The notes below the pieces were generated by a model that was given only the letters and a program-made list of their open reading frames with translations, had not been told where the DNA came from and did no database searches. DNA of 64,000 nt from the NCBI GenBank assembly GCA_963555705.1, contig OY743182.1:54688592-54752591 (forward strand). Direction: 5' to 3'. Source of the DNA: Ligustrum vulgare (taxonomy: Eukaryota > Streptophyta > Magnoliopsida > Lamiales > Oleaceae). Numbering within the stretch: the stretch's first letter is position 1; each line of letters starts with the position of its first letter. The position numbers were made by a program, and so were the translations under genes. Positions 21,744 through 34,077 of this stretch are shown here, piece by piece.

Positions 21744-22415
21744 GTAGTTTTTGTTCCCAATTATAATGTATCTGTAGCGGAGGTGCTTATTCCCGGAAGT
21801 GAGTTGTCACAGCACATTAGTACAGCAGGCATGCAAGCAAGTGGCACAAGCAATATGAAATTTGCGCACAATGGATGCCTCATTATAGGAACACTTGATG
21901 GGGCTAATGTGCAAATTAGAGAAGAAATTGGAGAGGATAATTTCTTTCTTTTTGGTGTCACTGCAGATGAAGTTCCTCGCCTTCGTAATTTCTTTCTTTT
22001 TGGTGCCACTTGCAAATGTGACATTGAGGCTTGAAATGAGGAAGGGGCTTCTAGGTAGAAGAAAGACAAAAGCCAATCATTCAAATTAATTTGCAAGTAT
22101 AGAGGTCTTTATATTTGCTCCAGATGCCTAATCATATACTGCTAACCCATCCGCCAAAGTTGTTTCTTAATCACATTACACTTTGGTATCATTAATATAT
22201 TAGAAAGCGACTCCTCCCCATTCCTCTACTAAACTGATAGATCTTTTTTGTAAAGAGGGAAAAATTGCCTCAGGAATGATGATATTTCTATGACTTATTG
22301 TGCAGTTCAAACCTGATCCCCGTTTCGAAGAGGCCAAAAAATTTGTCAGATCTGGAGCATTCGGAACCTACGATTTGCTGATGGTTCACATAGCTTCTCT
22401 CAGCATTCACTAGAT
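21744..22415 (+). pseudogene. Alpha-glucan phosphorylase exon fragment
   Basis: After an intron-like TTCTCAG, 21744 onward reads [38 protein letters not shown] and [18 protein letters not shown]. This is the highly conserved pyridoxal-phosphate region of plant starch/glucan phosphorylase, including the PLP-lysine motif NMKFA. A further exon from 22307 (after TTGTGCAG) reads FKPDPRFEEAKKFVRSGAFG and then loses the family match and stops. Only about 110 residues of an enzyme of more than 800 are present, and the normally invariant MNG is HNG. After ADEVPRLR the 19-base AATTTCTTTCTTTTTGGTG is duplicated and the frame degenerates. It keeps an intron, so it is a DNA-level duplication, not a processed copy. 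Confidence 0.85.
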
Positions 22416-23024
22416 GGGGCATCAAATTTCTCCCAAAAACTGGAAGGAAAATTTGCACAACTGTAGTAGTAGGGAAGGACCTTATTATGAAGGACAAAAT
22501 TGGGAAATCTGGCCCTTATGTTAAATTGTATTATGGGAAGGTATACATCTCATTTTCTTCATTTCTATGAATCTTACAGTCATTCAAACTTTTGTAAAAC
22601 TTGCCAGCAGTGTAAAGACAAGGTGAGGATTGTAGATGCTAAGGAAATTTGAACCAGTGGAAAAGGGTTTGGGAAAGTCATTGATTTCATACGTCTTTGA
22701 TACGGATTAGTTTTCTTTACCTTAAAAAATGACACACATATTCAACCATTGTAATATGAATTGCAATAGTAGCAATAATTTTTGTGAATATAATAGCATA
22801 AAAAAGTTGTAGATCAAAATTTTTTACAAGCAAACCAACAAACGTAGTTGACGTATTCAAGAAGGAAGAAAACAAAATTGGTCAATGTTCAGCTAAGGTG
22901 TTGAATCATCTAATCAGCAATTTGATCAAGCTAATCCCATTGAGATATGAGTTCATTGTGTCGCTTGAAGAAGATTATTGAGAGTCTAGACGAATAGTCT
23001 CTTGCATAACAATATCATAACCAA

Positions 23025-25024
23025 TCATGTTTTTGAATTTCTCAATTGTGCTTTATACGGATTTTCCCAACCACTCGCAATGTCGTCTCTATATTTGTAC
23101 CAATTACATGAAACTGGTGGAATTGGACAATTGGGCTTTAGGTTAACCTGCGTAACATATAAATCAAATGAACAACACAAACTTTAAATCACTGAACTAA
23201 AAAATTAGTATCATAATAAAAATACCTGAATAAAGTGATTGCCATTGACAAAACCCAATGATATAATCTTATGACTTTTTGATAGAGGAGGTTGAGAGCG
23301 CAACGATAAGAATGTTAAACATTGCACGGAAGACAGAAGAACAAGTACGACATTATAACAAGAAGCTATGAGATGGCCCATGTCAGGCATTGTCAACCAT
23401 CGATCAAAAGGAGCGTCAGTGGTAAAGTAATCCAACTGATATAATAATTCTTTTACCCGTTCATTGCTACCGTATAATTTATCATAACTATCACAGTTAG
23501 CTTTCATTTCATTTATGAGGTCATGTTGAGTCTGATACCAAGCATCCTCTCCAAACCCAAGTAAACTAGCTACAGCTCGAAAACCACAATGACCATCGGA
23601 GCCAACATCAACAACGTTAGATATAGCCTCCTGGACATTATCATGAAAACAAGCAAAATATCGATCCAAACTATGCATATTGGATCGCCGAACTTTCAAT
23701 TTTTCCTTTTTTGCAACTTTGACGAAACTTGCAGTACTAGGACAATGATTGTCATTAATGGACTCAACAATTTCAAAATATGAAGGATCTCTTCTTGTTG
23801 AAGTATCAATCTTCGATGACGGTCGGCCCTTGGTTCTGGCTTTTTCAGCAGGCGGCACCAAAGAAGTAGTTGAGGGTTCATAAATTTCTCGTAACTTCAT
23901 TTTAACAAGTAGTTTACCCGCATCATCACATGCATCAAGAAAATTCTGAATGTTTGCCAATTCAATTATAATATTCAAATTGGAAGAAGGCTCATATGAT
24001 GGGACCAAAGTGTCTAATTTTTTCCAATGAGGGTTAACAGCTGACAATGGGATTGGACGCCCCAGAAGTATGTATTCTGAAATCTCACATGCACATGGTA
24101 ATCCATGTGTAGACTGAAGTGTACAATTACAAGCACTTTTGTCAAAATCAATATGTTCAGCTTGCTTAGACTCAATCCAAATGAGATTCATTGCATTCTG
24201 CAACACAAAACCCCGCAACTCCTTGAAAAGTACACGTTTGAAGTTATGTTGAATTAAGTTCATGCTTTGTTCAAACGAAGCCTTTATTTCAGTGAATTGC
24301 AACACACAAGATAATGCATGACTTTCCATGAAGTTTCAAAATCACCTTGTGATGATCCCAGATGTTTCTTCAATTTAGAATGTACACTCTCAACCCTATG
24401 AACACATAGATAAATTTATAAGAATAATTTCATTACATATATATGTAATAATATTGACAAAATCGAAGAACACTTTTATATTACAAATGAAATATATAAA
24501 ATAATAAAAATTACCTATTTGTTGTGACATTATCAAAGTGCATAATTTTATTTGTCCAAGCAGTAACAAATTTTTCCTTATATTTATTCAACCACGATCC
24601 TTGAGCATATTCTAGGGCCCTTGGAAATTGTACAAATTCAGTAGACAAATTTTTGAGCAAATTTTCATATATCTCCTCCATGGCAGACGAAACAAGTAAG
24701 CTCCAACTTTTACAAAAATTATCCCATACTTCTTTTACCTCGAAAAATTTCTTTGTATTGGAAGATATATTTTTAGATATGTGCCATGTGCACAATAGAT
24801 TTTTGGAATTCGAAAAGGCTTTTTCAATTGCATGAATAAGAGCTAGCTCCCTATCCGTGACAATTACACTAGGCAAGACATCCATGTTCATCAAACTTTT
24901 CAATTTTTCCATTGCCCAACTATAATTTGATTCTTGCTCAAATTCCATGAATACAAAAGCAACAGAGAAAGTCATTTGGTTTGAAGTCACTCCTACAATC
25001 TCAAAAAGAGGAAGCCGATATATC
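23025..25024 (-). pseudogene. Mutator-like transposase fused to an OTU cysteine protease
   Basis: On the minus strand, 25024-24515 encodes the MULE transposase domain (FEIVGVTSNQMTFSVAFVF, VIVTDRELALIHAIEKAF, LLCTWHISKNI). A GT-AG intron (24514-24397) is followed by VESVHSKLKKHLGSSQGDFE. After a frame change near 24310 comes a SWIM-type zinc finger (CNC ... GLPCAC; the usual CxH is CxC). A charged linker leads to an OTU domain with catalytic Asp and Cys in SDGHCGFRA and catalytic His in NGNHFIQ. A second intron (23225-23148, 78 bp) leads to a last exon ending at 23025 (VNLKPNCPIPPVS). OTU domains are deubiquitinating proteases; OTU or Ulp1 domains are known from some plant MULEs. The N-terminal half is missing, cut at about 25024, so it is not functional as read. 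Confidence 0.85.
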
Positions 25025-25051
25025 TCTTATTTTCGAAAATCATGTTATTGT

Positions 25052-26165
25052 TGGAAAGATAATGATCAAGAAATATTGATTTGATTAGGATCATAATCTC
25101 AAAATCTTGATCTTGATATTTTGTGATTTTGGTAAATTTCTTGATGATATATTCTGTGATTATTCTTGGCACTCAAGATATGGTAAGTCTCTTCTTGATA
25201 TGGCCGAGAATATTTTAATCTTATCTTTGCATATGGTAAGATTATTTGGTCGAAAATCTTGATTATGAAGAATCTTGATAGGGCCGAAAATATGGTTGAT
25301 TGGTATCAAAGTTTATCACTTGATTGATAAATGGTAAGATCTTTCAAGATTTATCATTATCTTATTTTATGGTAAGATTTATTAAAGAATAATTATCTTA
25401 CCTATCTCTAATTATCTCTAATGTATTTTGCAGGTATTAGAGATCTTGTGCAATAAGGAAAATTGGAAGCCAAGTAACTTAGTTGCATTTAAATAGGAGA
25501 AAAACGGGATGTTTTCTCAAGACGTGAAAAACACAAATCTGTGTGGTTAATTCTCAATATATACGTCCACTTCATTAAGAAGTCTTGAAGCTATATTTTA
25601 GTGTGGTGCACAAATAATTAAGGCTTCAGTTGTGTTGTGACTTCGATACTCCAGGAGGAGGATTCAATCACTTAGAGAAGGAAGGAATTTCAGCGTGAAG
25701 ATCAAAACGGGAGGTTTGGATCGTGTTCGAACGGGAGTTCGAGGTTGCTGAAAAAGTGTTGCAGATTCAAAGAAAACTACTGAAGAATGGTGGGACTCCA
25801 ACTCACATTACATGCCATAGAAGGATTAGTGAGTGATCTATTTCTTAGATGTTTGATAAAGTCTATGCGTAGATTTATCCTGTAATTTAGATTGATCCGT
25901 ATAAACTCATTCCTTATATAGTGATTGATTTTTGTCCGCAGGATGCGGTCCGTGGGTTTTCCCTGTTAGAATTTTTCCCACGTTAAGTTCAAATTATTGT
26001 GTTCTTGTCTATTTACAATTCTGCACAATTGATTCTGTCCATTTACATTTTACTATCCAGATGAATCTGTATTAGCAAGACTCATCTGGTGTTGAACTAA
26101 AATATATCTTAACGTTTTACTGTTAACTGGTTACTGTCCAGACTTATCTGTAACAGTCTGTTTAT
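25052..26165 (+). mobile_element. Probable LTR-derived sequence
   Basis: Starts TGTTGGAAAGATAATGATC, contains a leader-like GC-richer block (25660-25800) and ends with a GGTCCGTGGGTTTTCCC region typical of copia LTR U5 segments. No coding region, primer-binding site or matching second LTR was found, and I could not find a target duplication. It interrupts the MULE at its left side. The boundaries are uncertain. Confidence 0.4.
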
Positions 26166-27300
26166 AAAATTTAGACAACTTTAAATTTTCATAATCAATG
26201 TAAAAATATTAAGAAATTATAATAAAAATGAGTACTATTCACTTGACCCCAAATTGAAGGTCAAACTGTTAGAAAAAAATTTGAGCCTACCTCAAATTTG
26301 TTGTAAAGATTACTCCAAATTTGGAGTATCTTCTTGGAAATGCCCTAATACAATACAATGTATCAAACACAGTTTAATAAAACTTTTGAGTCTATCGAAT
26401 TCGATAAGATGGTTGAATACTTTTACATTTCTTGACTTGTTATGCTAGCATGGCTATAAATTCTCGATTACTATCAATGCTCATCGACATATATATGCCC
26501 TTACTTGATTTTCATTAAAATTTTCTTATTTTTTTTTACAGTACTCAATATCAACTATTCATTAAAAATCAAGTCCATAATATTTGACTTTTCAACCAAA
26601 TTTCAATCATTCATTCTCTTAAAAATAATTCTTCATTTAAAAAAAATTCATTTTAACTAAAATCAAACACACTAAACAACATAATTTTCAAAATCATTTT
26701 TTAACCACGCTTATTTTCTCTTTCCACTTTTCAAACACACATCTTACCTCGAAAACATATAAAACATGTTTTTAAAAACAAATTTTTTAACACACAATAT
26801 AAAGTACACCTCGAAAAATTTAAAACTTTACCCAAAAATTTACGTACGTTGACTTGATATGCTTTAGGGAATTCGAATCTCAACTCAATTGCATGATATA
26901 AATTGGAGTAGTTTGTACCCATTTACCCAAATCAATGATATATATCTACATCTACAATGTATTTAGAGAAAATTATATGAACCTCTAGATTTAAACTACA
27001 CAATTCAAAAATCGAATTTAGAATCTTTTAGTAGAAAATAAGGTTTAATTCAATCTTTTAATATTAACAATAATAAAAACTAAAAACTAAAATAAGCCAT
27101 CCCCAACACAAACCCCACTTTCACCTAATCTATTTCACACTGCAACCCTAATTCAAATTCTCAGAGTTCCCAATTTTAATAGTTCGACGGTGGCACCACT
27201 ACCTCACTTCCCAGCAAGAGCGACGTTGCTGCACACAGTCGCTCGAGGATGAAAAGGAACAAGCTAAGATTGCAGCGACTGTAGAGGCCGTCGATGCGTA
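26166..27300. other. AT-rich intergenic stretch
   Basis: Nothing coding is recognised. About 26495-26745 resembles the short inverted-repeat elements described at 42.8-53.5 kb (words such as AATCAAGTCCATAATATTTG and TCAAACACAC), but its ends are poor. Confidence 0.4.
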
Positions 27301-27316
27301 GTGAAACCTCTGTGAT

Positions 27317-28150
27317 GTGTTGCGGTTACAGTCGTTGCATAACAGTCATCGATCAAAGCTCAATAAAACTAGTGTGGTGAGAGAGAAGATGAAGATGGTG
27401 CTTGTTTGGTGTAGTGTTGTGACTGGTTTGTGGTGCTGCTTGTGTTGTGGTGGTGGAGGAAATCGGGGTGGTAGTGGTGTGTTGCAGTCAGTGGTTGCGT
27501 GGTGGTGCTTCCGGTGTTGTAGTGGTGGTTGTGTTGTGGATTGGGGTGGTGGTGCAGTGAAGTGGTTGTAGCGTTTGTGATTTGTAGGGGAGGATTTGTG
27601 ACCGTCAGTGGGTGAGGTAAATTTGGGGCGGTTGTGGGCGGTGTTGTGATGGTTGAAAGGTGTTTGTGCAGGTTTTGTGGCGACGGTGGTTGTTGTTGTT
27701 ATAGTGGTAGGTAGGTGGTGGTGGCAGTGACGATGACAGTAGGGATGTGGTGGTGGTAAAGCAGTAAAGTGGTGGCGGTGGAATTTGAGTAACTGTGCCC
27801 AATATGTGACCTAAATAAATTGTCACCAATTAAATTGATTTGTGATATGTGACCTAAATAAATTTGTGATTTGTGACCAAGAAATAGGTCGTGACCAATT
27901 AAATCGATGAGTCGTGACCAAACAATTTGATAAATTGTAAGTGTGAAATAATCTATGACCTATAATTTTGTGATATGTGATCGAGAAAACTTATAATTTG
28001 TGAAAATTGTGACCTAAAAAAATTCGTAATTTGTTCTTGAGAAAAAATTGTGACCTATGAAATTTTCGATTTGTGATCAATAAATAATTTGTGACTTATA
28101 ATTTGTTAAGTTATGACGAATTAACTCTAGATTTGCGACCAAGAATAACT
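27317..28150. repeat. GT-rich low-complexity DNA followed by GTGACC repeats
   Basis: 27317-27790 is dominated by GTGGTGG/GTTGTGG on the plus strand. 27790-28150 consists of degenerate units with TGTGACCTAAATAAATT and TTGTGACCAA. The apparent reading frames here are compositional. Confidence 0.6.
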
Positions 28151-28269
28151 AACAGTTTGTTGCCTTATGATTTCGGCTCTTAACGTCAATTTATTAAATT
28201 TGATTGATTATTGTTTGAATCACCGTCCCTCAAGGGTTGAAATAAAGTACTATTTTAGCTTTTGTAATT

Positions 28270-28299
28270 GTGTGTGTATGTGTGTGTGCGCGCGCGTGC

Positions 28300-28332
<33 letters not shown>
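28270..28332. repeat. (GT/GC/TA)n compound microsatellite
   Basis: GTGTGTG, then GCGCGCGTGCG, then about 15 TA repeats. Confidence 0.9.
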
Positions 28333-28336
<4 letters not shown>

Positions 28337-28413
28337 AAAAGATATGATATGCCTCTTTTATTGTTTACATATATTATGTTTACATACACTATTTTTTTAT
28401 CAATATAATATGG

Positions 28414-28440
28414 TCGTACATCGCAAGGGTGTGAAACTAG
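28414..28440 (+). mobile_element. Degenerate Helitron-like 3' terminus
   Basis: Plus-strand CGTACATCGCAAGGGTGTGAAA precedes CTAG and T at 28437-28441. The arrangement matches the minus-strand ends at 17406 and 18716, with a damaged hairpin. A (TA)n array lies about 80 bp upstream. Confidence 0.4.
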
Positions 28441-28500
28441 TATTCTATAAGTTCTACAACTTTTCAATCATACATCTCATTAACTTTTATCAAAATCTAA

Positions 28501-29534
28501 AAGAGATTTATTCAATTGAGATTTTGAAAGACATTTAAAGACTTTTTTAATGGACTCATTGAATTTTATTGACTTTTATGGATTTGTATAGATTTTCAAA
28601 GATTTTTATGGACATTTATTTAAAAGATTTTCATTGACTTTCAAAAACTTTTGTAGATTGATTTAAAAGACTTTTTTAGACTTTCAAAAACTTTTACAGA
28701 CTTTTATTTTTTAATAATTGAAAAACTTGAACACTAATAGATTAATTTTCGTATGGTGTGAATGTTAATCGTTAATAATGATTATATGTCAAGTGAATTA
28801 CAAAAAAAAAAAAAAAAAATACAAAGTGAGAGATAAATAATTTTAGGACAAAAAAATATTTGTGATTAAAAAATGAGGAAAATAAAATTATGTTTGATAT
28901 CGACATGAAAATTGTACTATGTGCATAAATTTTTTTGAATATACAAATTTTTATAGATTTCGATTGACTTTTAATTAATATTTTTGAATATAAAAAATCT
29001 CTCTAAAGAAAGTTCTAGAATTACTTTGCTTAATTATTATTTGTTTTTATACAATTTAATTATTATCTTTTTTATAAAATCTTATAAAATTTTAGTTGAA
29101 TTTTTTTTATAGAAAAATTGAAAAAGGATGAAAAAAGAGAGTCAAAATATAAAGAAAAATATTAAAAGGAAAAAATATGACAAGGTGAAGTGAAGAAAAA
29201 TAATGATTTATTTAATAGGTTTCTAAAAATTAGTATTAAAGTAAATCACAAGTTAAAGTTTCTTAAAATAACATGAAAGAAGGGAGAAAAATATAGAAAA
29301 ACAAAATTACAATTTAATTTTTTTTGAAAGTCTATCAAAATCTTGAAGGTTAATAAGAGAAAAATAAAGAGATTTTATGGTTATACTTTCTGTTTAAAAG
29401 TTAGTACATAAAGGATTTCGTAGGAATCTTTAAAAGTCATTGATATTTTGAATAATACAAGACTTTTAAAAGTCTTTATATAATATATCATGATTTTTAT
29501 GAACTTTTAGAATGTCCATTAAAATCTATATTAA
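28501..29534. mobile_element. Harbinger-like non-autonomous element, left part
   Basis: The left end AAGAGATTTATTCAATTGAG follows a TAA at 28498-28500. Over about 235 bp it matches the reverse complement of the right end of the complete Harbinger element (35426 leftward), including GACTTTTATGGATTTGTATAG. No transposase is present. Its other end is found at 35430-35531, after the hAT-like and Harbinger insertions that split it. The interior is AT-rich and non-coding. Confidence 0.7.
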
Positions 29535-30454
29535 ATTAGGGGTGAACGCGATCTGATTTGGGAGATTTTTGACATATTTTCAAACCAAACCATTTCAAGC
29601 GGTTTGACATTTTTCCAAACCAAACAAGACCATTTCATTTTACAAACCAAACCAAACACAAATCAAATCAAACCAAACCAAATCATTTTTTGCGGTTTGG
29701 TTCGATTTTAAATCGCGGTTTACATATCGACATAATATAACATATTTTAGATGTTAAATTAATTCGCATTTTTTAATTTATAAAGTTAAAATAAGTTAAT
29801 ATATAAGATAAAAGGAAACTAATAAGATATAAGAACATAATATATGTTTAACACTTAGAATTGTATCAGTTCAGTTCCAATCTTGTTTTCAAAATGGTTT
29901 TCGGGGATAATGCATTGAATCAATATTAATGAGGAAATGAAGAATATGATCAATCTAACATTTACATCCATAAAATCAACCAAAAGAAAATACAAGCATA
30001 TAGCAAATCATAAAACATTTAACAACAAATTGAGCTCTCTCGGATGATGTCACACGACAATATGTTTAACACTCAGAATTGTAATATAATTATTACTCTT
30101 GAAAGGTAAAGATATTTCCACAATCACCAGGGACTTAGAGTTAATAAAATAAAGTATTTTGAAAAAATTGTTGACAATATTAGGCAACTATATGTTCATA
30201 ATGTGTGTCCACATTTTAATAATATTGACTTATTTTATTTTCTTTATAATTTAATAAAATTAATTTTTAATTTAAAAATATAAAAGTGGCTTGGTTTGGT
30301 TTTTTGCAGTTTTCAAAAATCAAAATCAAAACCTAAACCAAACCATTTTGAAACGGTTTGATTCGGTTTGAGGAAAAAAAAACCACGAATCCACGTGATT
30401 TCAAACCAATAGTTTAGGTTTAGTTTACGGTTTCACGATTTTTTTGTGCAGTCT
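29535..30454. mobile_element. hAT-like non-autonomous element
   Basis: Begins ATTAGGGGTGAACG, ends TTTTTGTGCAGTCT, and is flanked by a perfect 8-bp duplication TATATTAA (29527-29534 and 30455-30462). Both subterminal regions are rich in AAACCAAACC / GGTTTGGTTT, typical of a widespread plant family with TAGGGGTG ends. Terminal inverted repeats are degenerate. No transposase is seen. Confidence 0.7.
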
Positions 30455-32188
30455 TATATTAAGGGGGGTTTATTTAATTAGGATTTGGAAGGAAATTTAA
30501 AGACTTTGATGGAATTTAAAAGTCTAGGGGTATTCAATATAGACTTTTATAAATCCATTAAAATCTTGGGTTATTCAATTTAGATTTTAACAGACTTTTA
30601 AAATGTCTTTTAAAGTCATGCATTATTCAATCGAGACTTTTTAAAATCCTTCAAAAATTATTGTTATTCAATTTATCAATCAACCTAACAAAAATTTGGA
30701 ACATAATTGATTTTGATGGACTTTGAGTACAAAGTATAAATAAGAATTCTCTTTATTTCTCCACAACCTAACCTAAAGACTTTGCTCGATTTCTTTTCTC
30801 CTATTAACGACAGCAGCAATAATCTGTATACCCAGAGAACTCCTCCAAAGGCATCGAACTACTCCGCACCAGAGCCTCCTCCTCCAGCCGATTCTAGCCA
30901 GAGCCTCCTCCTCCAGCCGATTCTTGCCCGAGCCTCCTTCTTCCGGCTTTATTATTTTGTTAAGGTAACTCCTTTTGTCTTCTATCTTCCTCCTTTTTAT
31001 TTTCAGAATTTCTTTTTTATTAATTTGTGTTTGGCTTCACCGGAAGTTGTGTGTGCCGTTGATTATTACATTATACCGTCAATTTGAGAAAACTTCTTGT
31101 AAAATTGATATTCTTGATTCTGTGAATGTTCTTGAGGAAATTGTATCGATTAGGAAATTGAGGATTTTTTTAATTCTTTTGTTGAATTGTGTTTGGTTGT
31201 ATGTTGAAATGTTTGATGCTAAAAATCCACAAAATTTCGAAAGGGTGTTGTTTTGAGTTTCGGTTTGGGTATGGATTTCAAGTGGTGAACTGAGAAAGTG
31301 AATAAGAGGGTTTGAAGGGGAGAAGTTACATTGAAATTAATCTATACATATGGAATTGAATATGAAATATTTGGGCAATTTGTTATTAGTTTATTAATCG
31401 GCAGAGAGAAAATAATCATGAACTCTGTTTCATACAGTCATTGTGTTCAGCCTTTTCTGGAGCTAAACTCAGTTAGCCTTTTCATACAGTCATTGTGTCT
31501 CTATGGATGCTAATACTTTTGACAATTCCATGCTGTAGAAACTTTCTCATTTAAGTATAATGAAGTTGGCACTGAATTGATTAATAAATTGATTCTGCGT
31601 CTTCTCTACTAGGCCATTTGGCCTTTCCTTGAGATGTAAAATAATTTCTTTGTATTCATATTTTTTGTCATTTCTTGATTATATTATTCTTTGTTAGCCC
31701 CTTTTTCTTTTATATCTTTGATTTCAGATTGATGGATCCAGTATATACTATTAGAATATATCCATGGGCTTATGTTAGACTATGTTCTGTTCCCAATCTT
31801 GTTAGTTAAGGAACTGGTATCAGCTGAGATGTCATGATACAACACCTCATTTGATATAGGGCCAACCATGTTTTCCCTGTCGAAGTTAGATTAGTAACCT
31901 ATAAGTCAGGTTGAAAACTGGCTGACTTTGTCTGAGGAATTTTTCTCAACTGCTATTTTCTATAAAGAAGGATTTTCCAACCTTCTTTTAGTAATTTCTA
32001 TATAAATATGCTGAATTCTAGTTCTGAAGTACGATTTAAATTGACAATATAAACTTACAGTAGCTGGTTCTAGTGTACAGCCGAAAAGGTTAAAGAAAAA
32101 CAAAAGTATCTTTGCTATCATAGTTTTATAAGTTTTATTTAATATATGTAATATAAAATGTATCTTATTACTATCTTGTGGCATTAGG

Positions 32189-33239
32189 ATGGACAATAAC
32201 AAGGAAATGGGAGATTCACAACAAGGGAAATATAAAGTATGGACGGTGGAAGAGAGCAATGAATTGTTAAAAATCTTAGTCGATGCTGCCACTCGTGGTT
32301 GGCGCGATGCTAATGGCTCGTTCAGCAAGTTAACTGTGACGAATAAAATACTTCCCACTCTTAACGCAAAACTTGGGTGTCAAAGGACCTTTTCCCAATA
32401 TCAAAGTCGTATGAAATGGTTTAAGAATAGATACAATGATTATTGTAAACTTCTGCGTCATAGCTCTGGTTTTGGATGGGATCCTTTCACTAAGAAATTC
32501 ACTGCAAGTGATGAAGTATGGGATGACTACATTAAGGTACACTTCATTTATTTAAAATATTGAACAAAGTTTAACAACACATGTTAGTGATGTGTATCTA
32601 TTCATATCTTAATTATTATTTTATTTTGTTCTTTACTAGAGCAATGGAAACTCAAGTTATCGTACCGACACTTTCATGGACTATGAAGATTTGAAAATTG
32701 TTATTGGAAATGGAACAGCTACTGGGAGAAACGCACTTGGACTAGGGGATGATACTGATGCCAGAACATTTGACACAGAAGAAAGGATAGGTAGCGGTTC
32801 GTTAGATAACTTTATGTATGATTCTAGTACTGGAGCATTCGTACAAAGTGATACACAAGAACATTTGTACGAGTCTTCATTTCCTGAGAATTCCATTCCA
32901 CCCTCACACTCTCAGCCCATAAGTCAAGAGGTTCCCACATCAACTCGAAAACAGAATAGATCCAAGATAGAAGCAAAATCCAGACCATATGAAAGCAATA
33001 CTCAATCAGAGCTTTTAGAAAAGATCGGTTATACTCTTGACAAGCTCACTAACACTATTGATTCACTTGACGGAAGAGATAACACTTGTTGGGATATAAT
33101 CAAGGAGATCCCAGATTTGGATAATTCTGCACGTTTCAAGGCCCTTGACTTGCTCAACACCAGGGCAAAGAAGTTTGAGTTCATGAAAATGACACCCGAA
33201 GAGCGATTTGAATGGATATCTTATAAGTTGATGGAATGA
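32189..33239 (+). CDS. Harbinger Myb/SANT-like DNA-binding protein
   Basis: Two exons, 32189-32536 and 32640-33239, joined in phase 0 across a 103-bp intron (AAG|GTACAC ... TTTACTAG|AGC), give 315 residues. The N-terminal part carries a trihelix-like Myb/SANT domain of the type in plant L10-interacting Myb proteins (YKVWTVEESNELLKILVDAA, TVTNKILPTLNAKLGC, SQYQSRMKWFKNRYNDYCKL, GFGWDPFTKKFTASDEVWDDYIK). A Ser-rich acidic middle is followed by a helical C-terminus ending EERFEWISYKLME. In PIF/Harbinger elements this second protein is thought to bind the transposase and help recruit it to the element ends. ATG 32189 follows a pyrimidine stretch and AG, so an upstream untranslated exon is likely. 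No lesion is seen. Confidence 0.88.
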
Positions 33240-33480
33240 GTGACTATTTGAATTATGATTATTATTGATTTCTAGTACTTTTTTAAACTCAATATTTATG
33301 CACTTTGAAGAGCATTCATATTTTATCATCTTGTGTAAACTTTACACTTTTTACTATGAATAAGTAATGCTTTGAGATTGTTTATATGATATTTTTATTA
33401 ATTGTATTTTGATACCTTAATTTATATTTTCTTTTGAACTAGTTTGATGCGTATTTTCTATTCAGGTAACATTTTTTATA

Positions 33481-34046
33481 ATGTCTAGTATTAACATGCA
33501 TGAAGTTGATGAAGTGGAGAATGAAGAGATGGAAGAAGAAGAATGGTATGAAACCATTCTTCGTTTATTGATGGCAATTCAAGGAATTATTTGTTTGTTG
33601 AATGAGTGCATAGTTAACATGAGTTGCGAGCGTATTCAACTTTCCCTAAGTAGACGACCAAAAACTTCAAGTGGGTACGATTACATACATAAATTACTAC
33701 AAGATGATCCAGACCATTTTCGAGATGTTTACAGAATGTATCCAAATATATTTATTAAATTATGCAATCTCATTAGAGAAAAAACACTTCTACAAGATAC
33801 AAGGTATATTTGTGTTGAAGAAATGCTTGCAACATTTTTACGTATAGTCGGTCAAAATGATCGATATTGTGTGATTCGAGAATCGTTTGGTCGATCACAT
33901 TTTACAACTAGTCGAAGTTTCAACAAGATCTTAAAGGTGTTAAACACAATTGCAGTAGATATGATGGTAAAACCAGAAGCTCCAGTGTCAGAAAAAATTA
34001 GAGAAAGTACTCGATTTTACCCTTACTTTAAAGTAAGTTGTTGTTG

Positions 34047-34077
<31 letters not shown>

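Noticed and set aside
25025..25060. Continuation of the MULE transposase upstream
   Set aside because: The match stops after YRLPLFE; upstream frames have stops and no MULE motifs.
27317..27829. Cys/Gly/Trp-rich plus frame and Pro/His-rich minus frame
   Set aside because: Compositional; GTGG-rich DNA with no start context or conserved motif.
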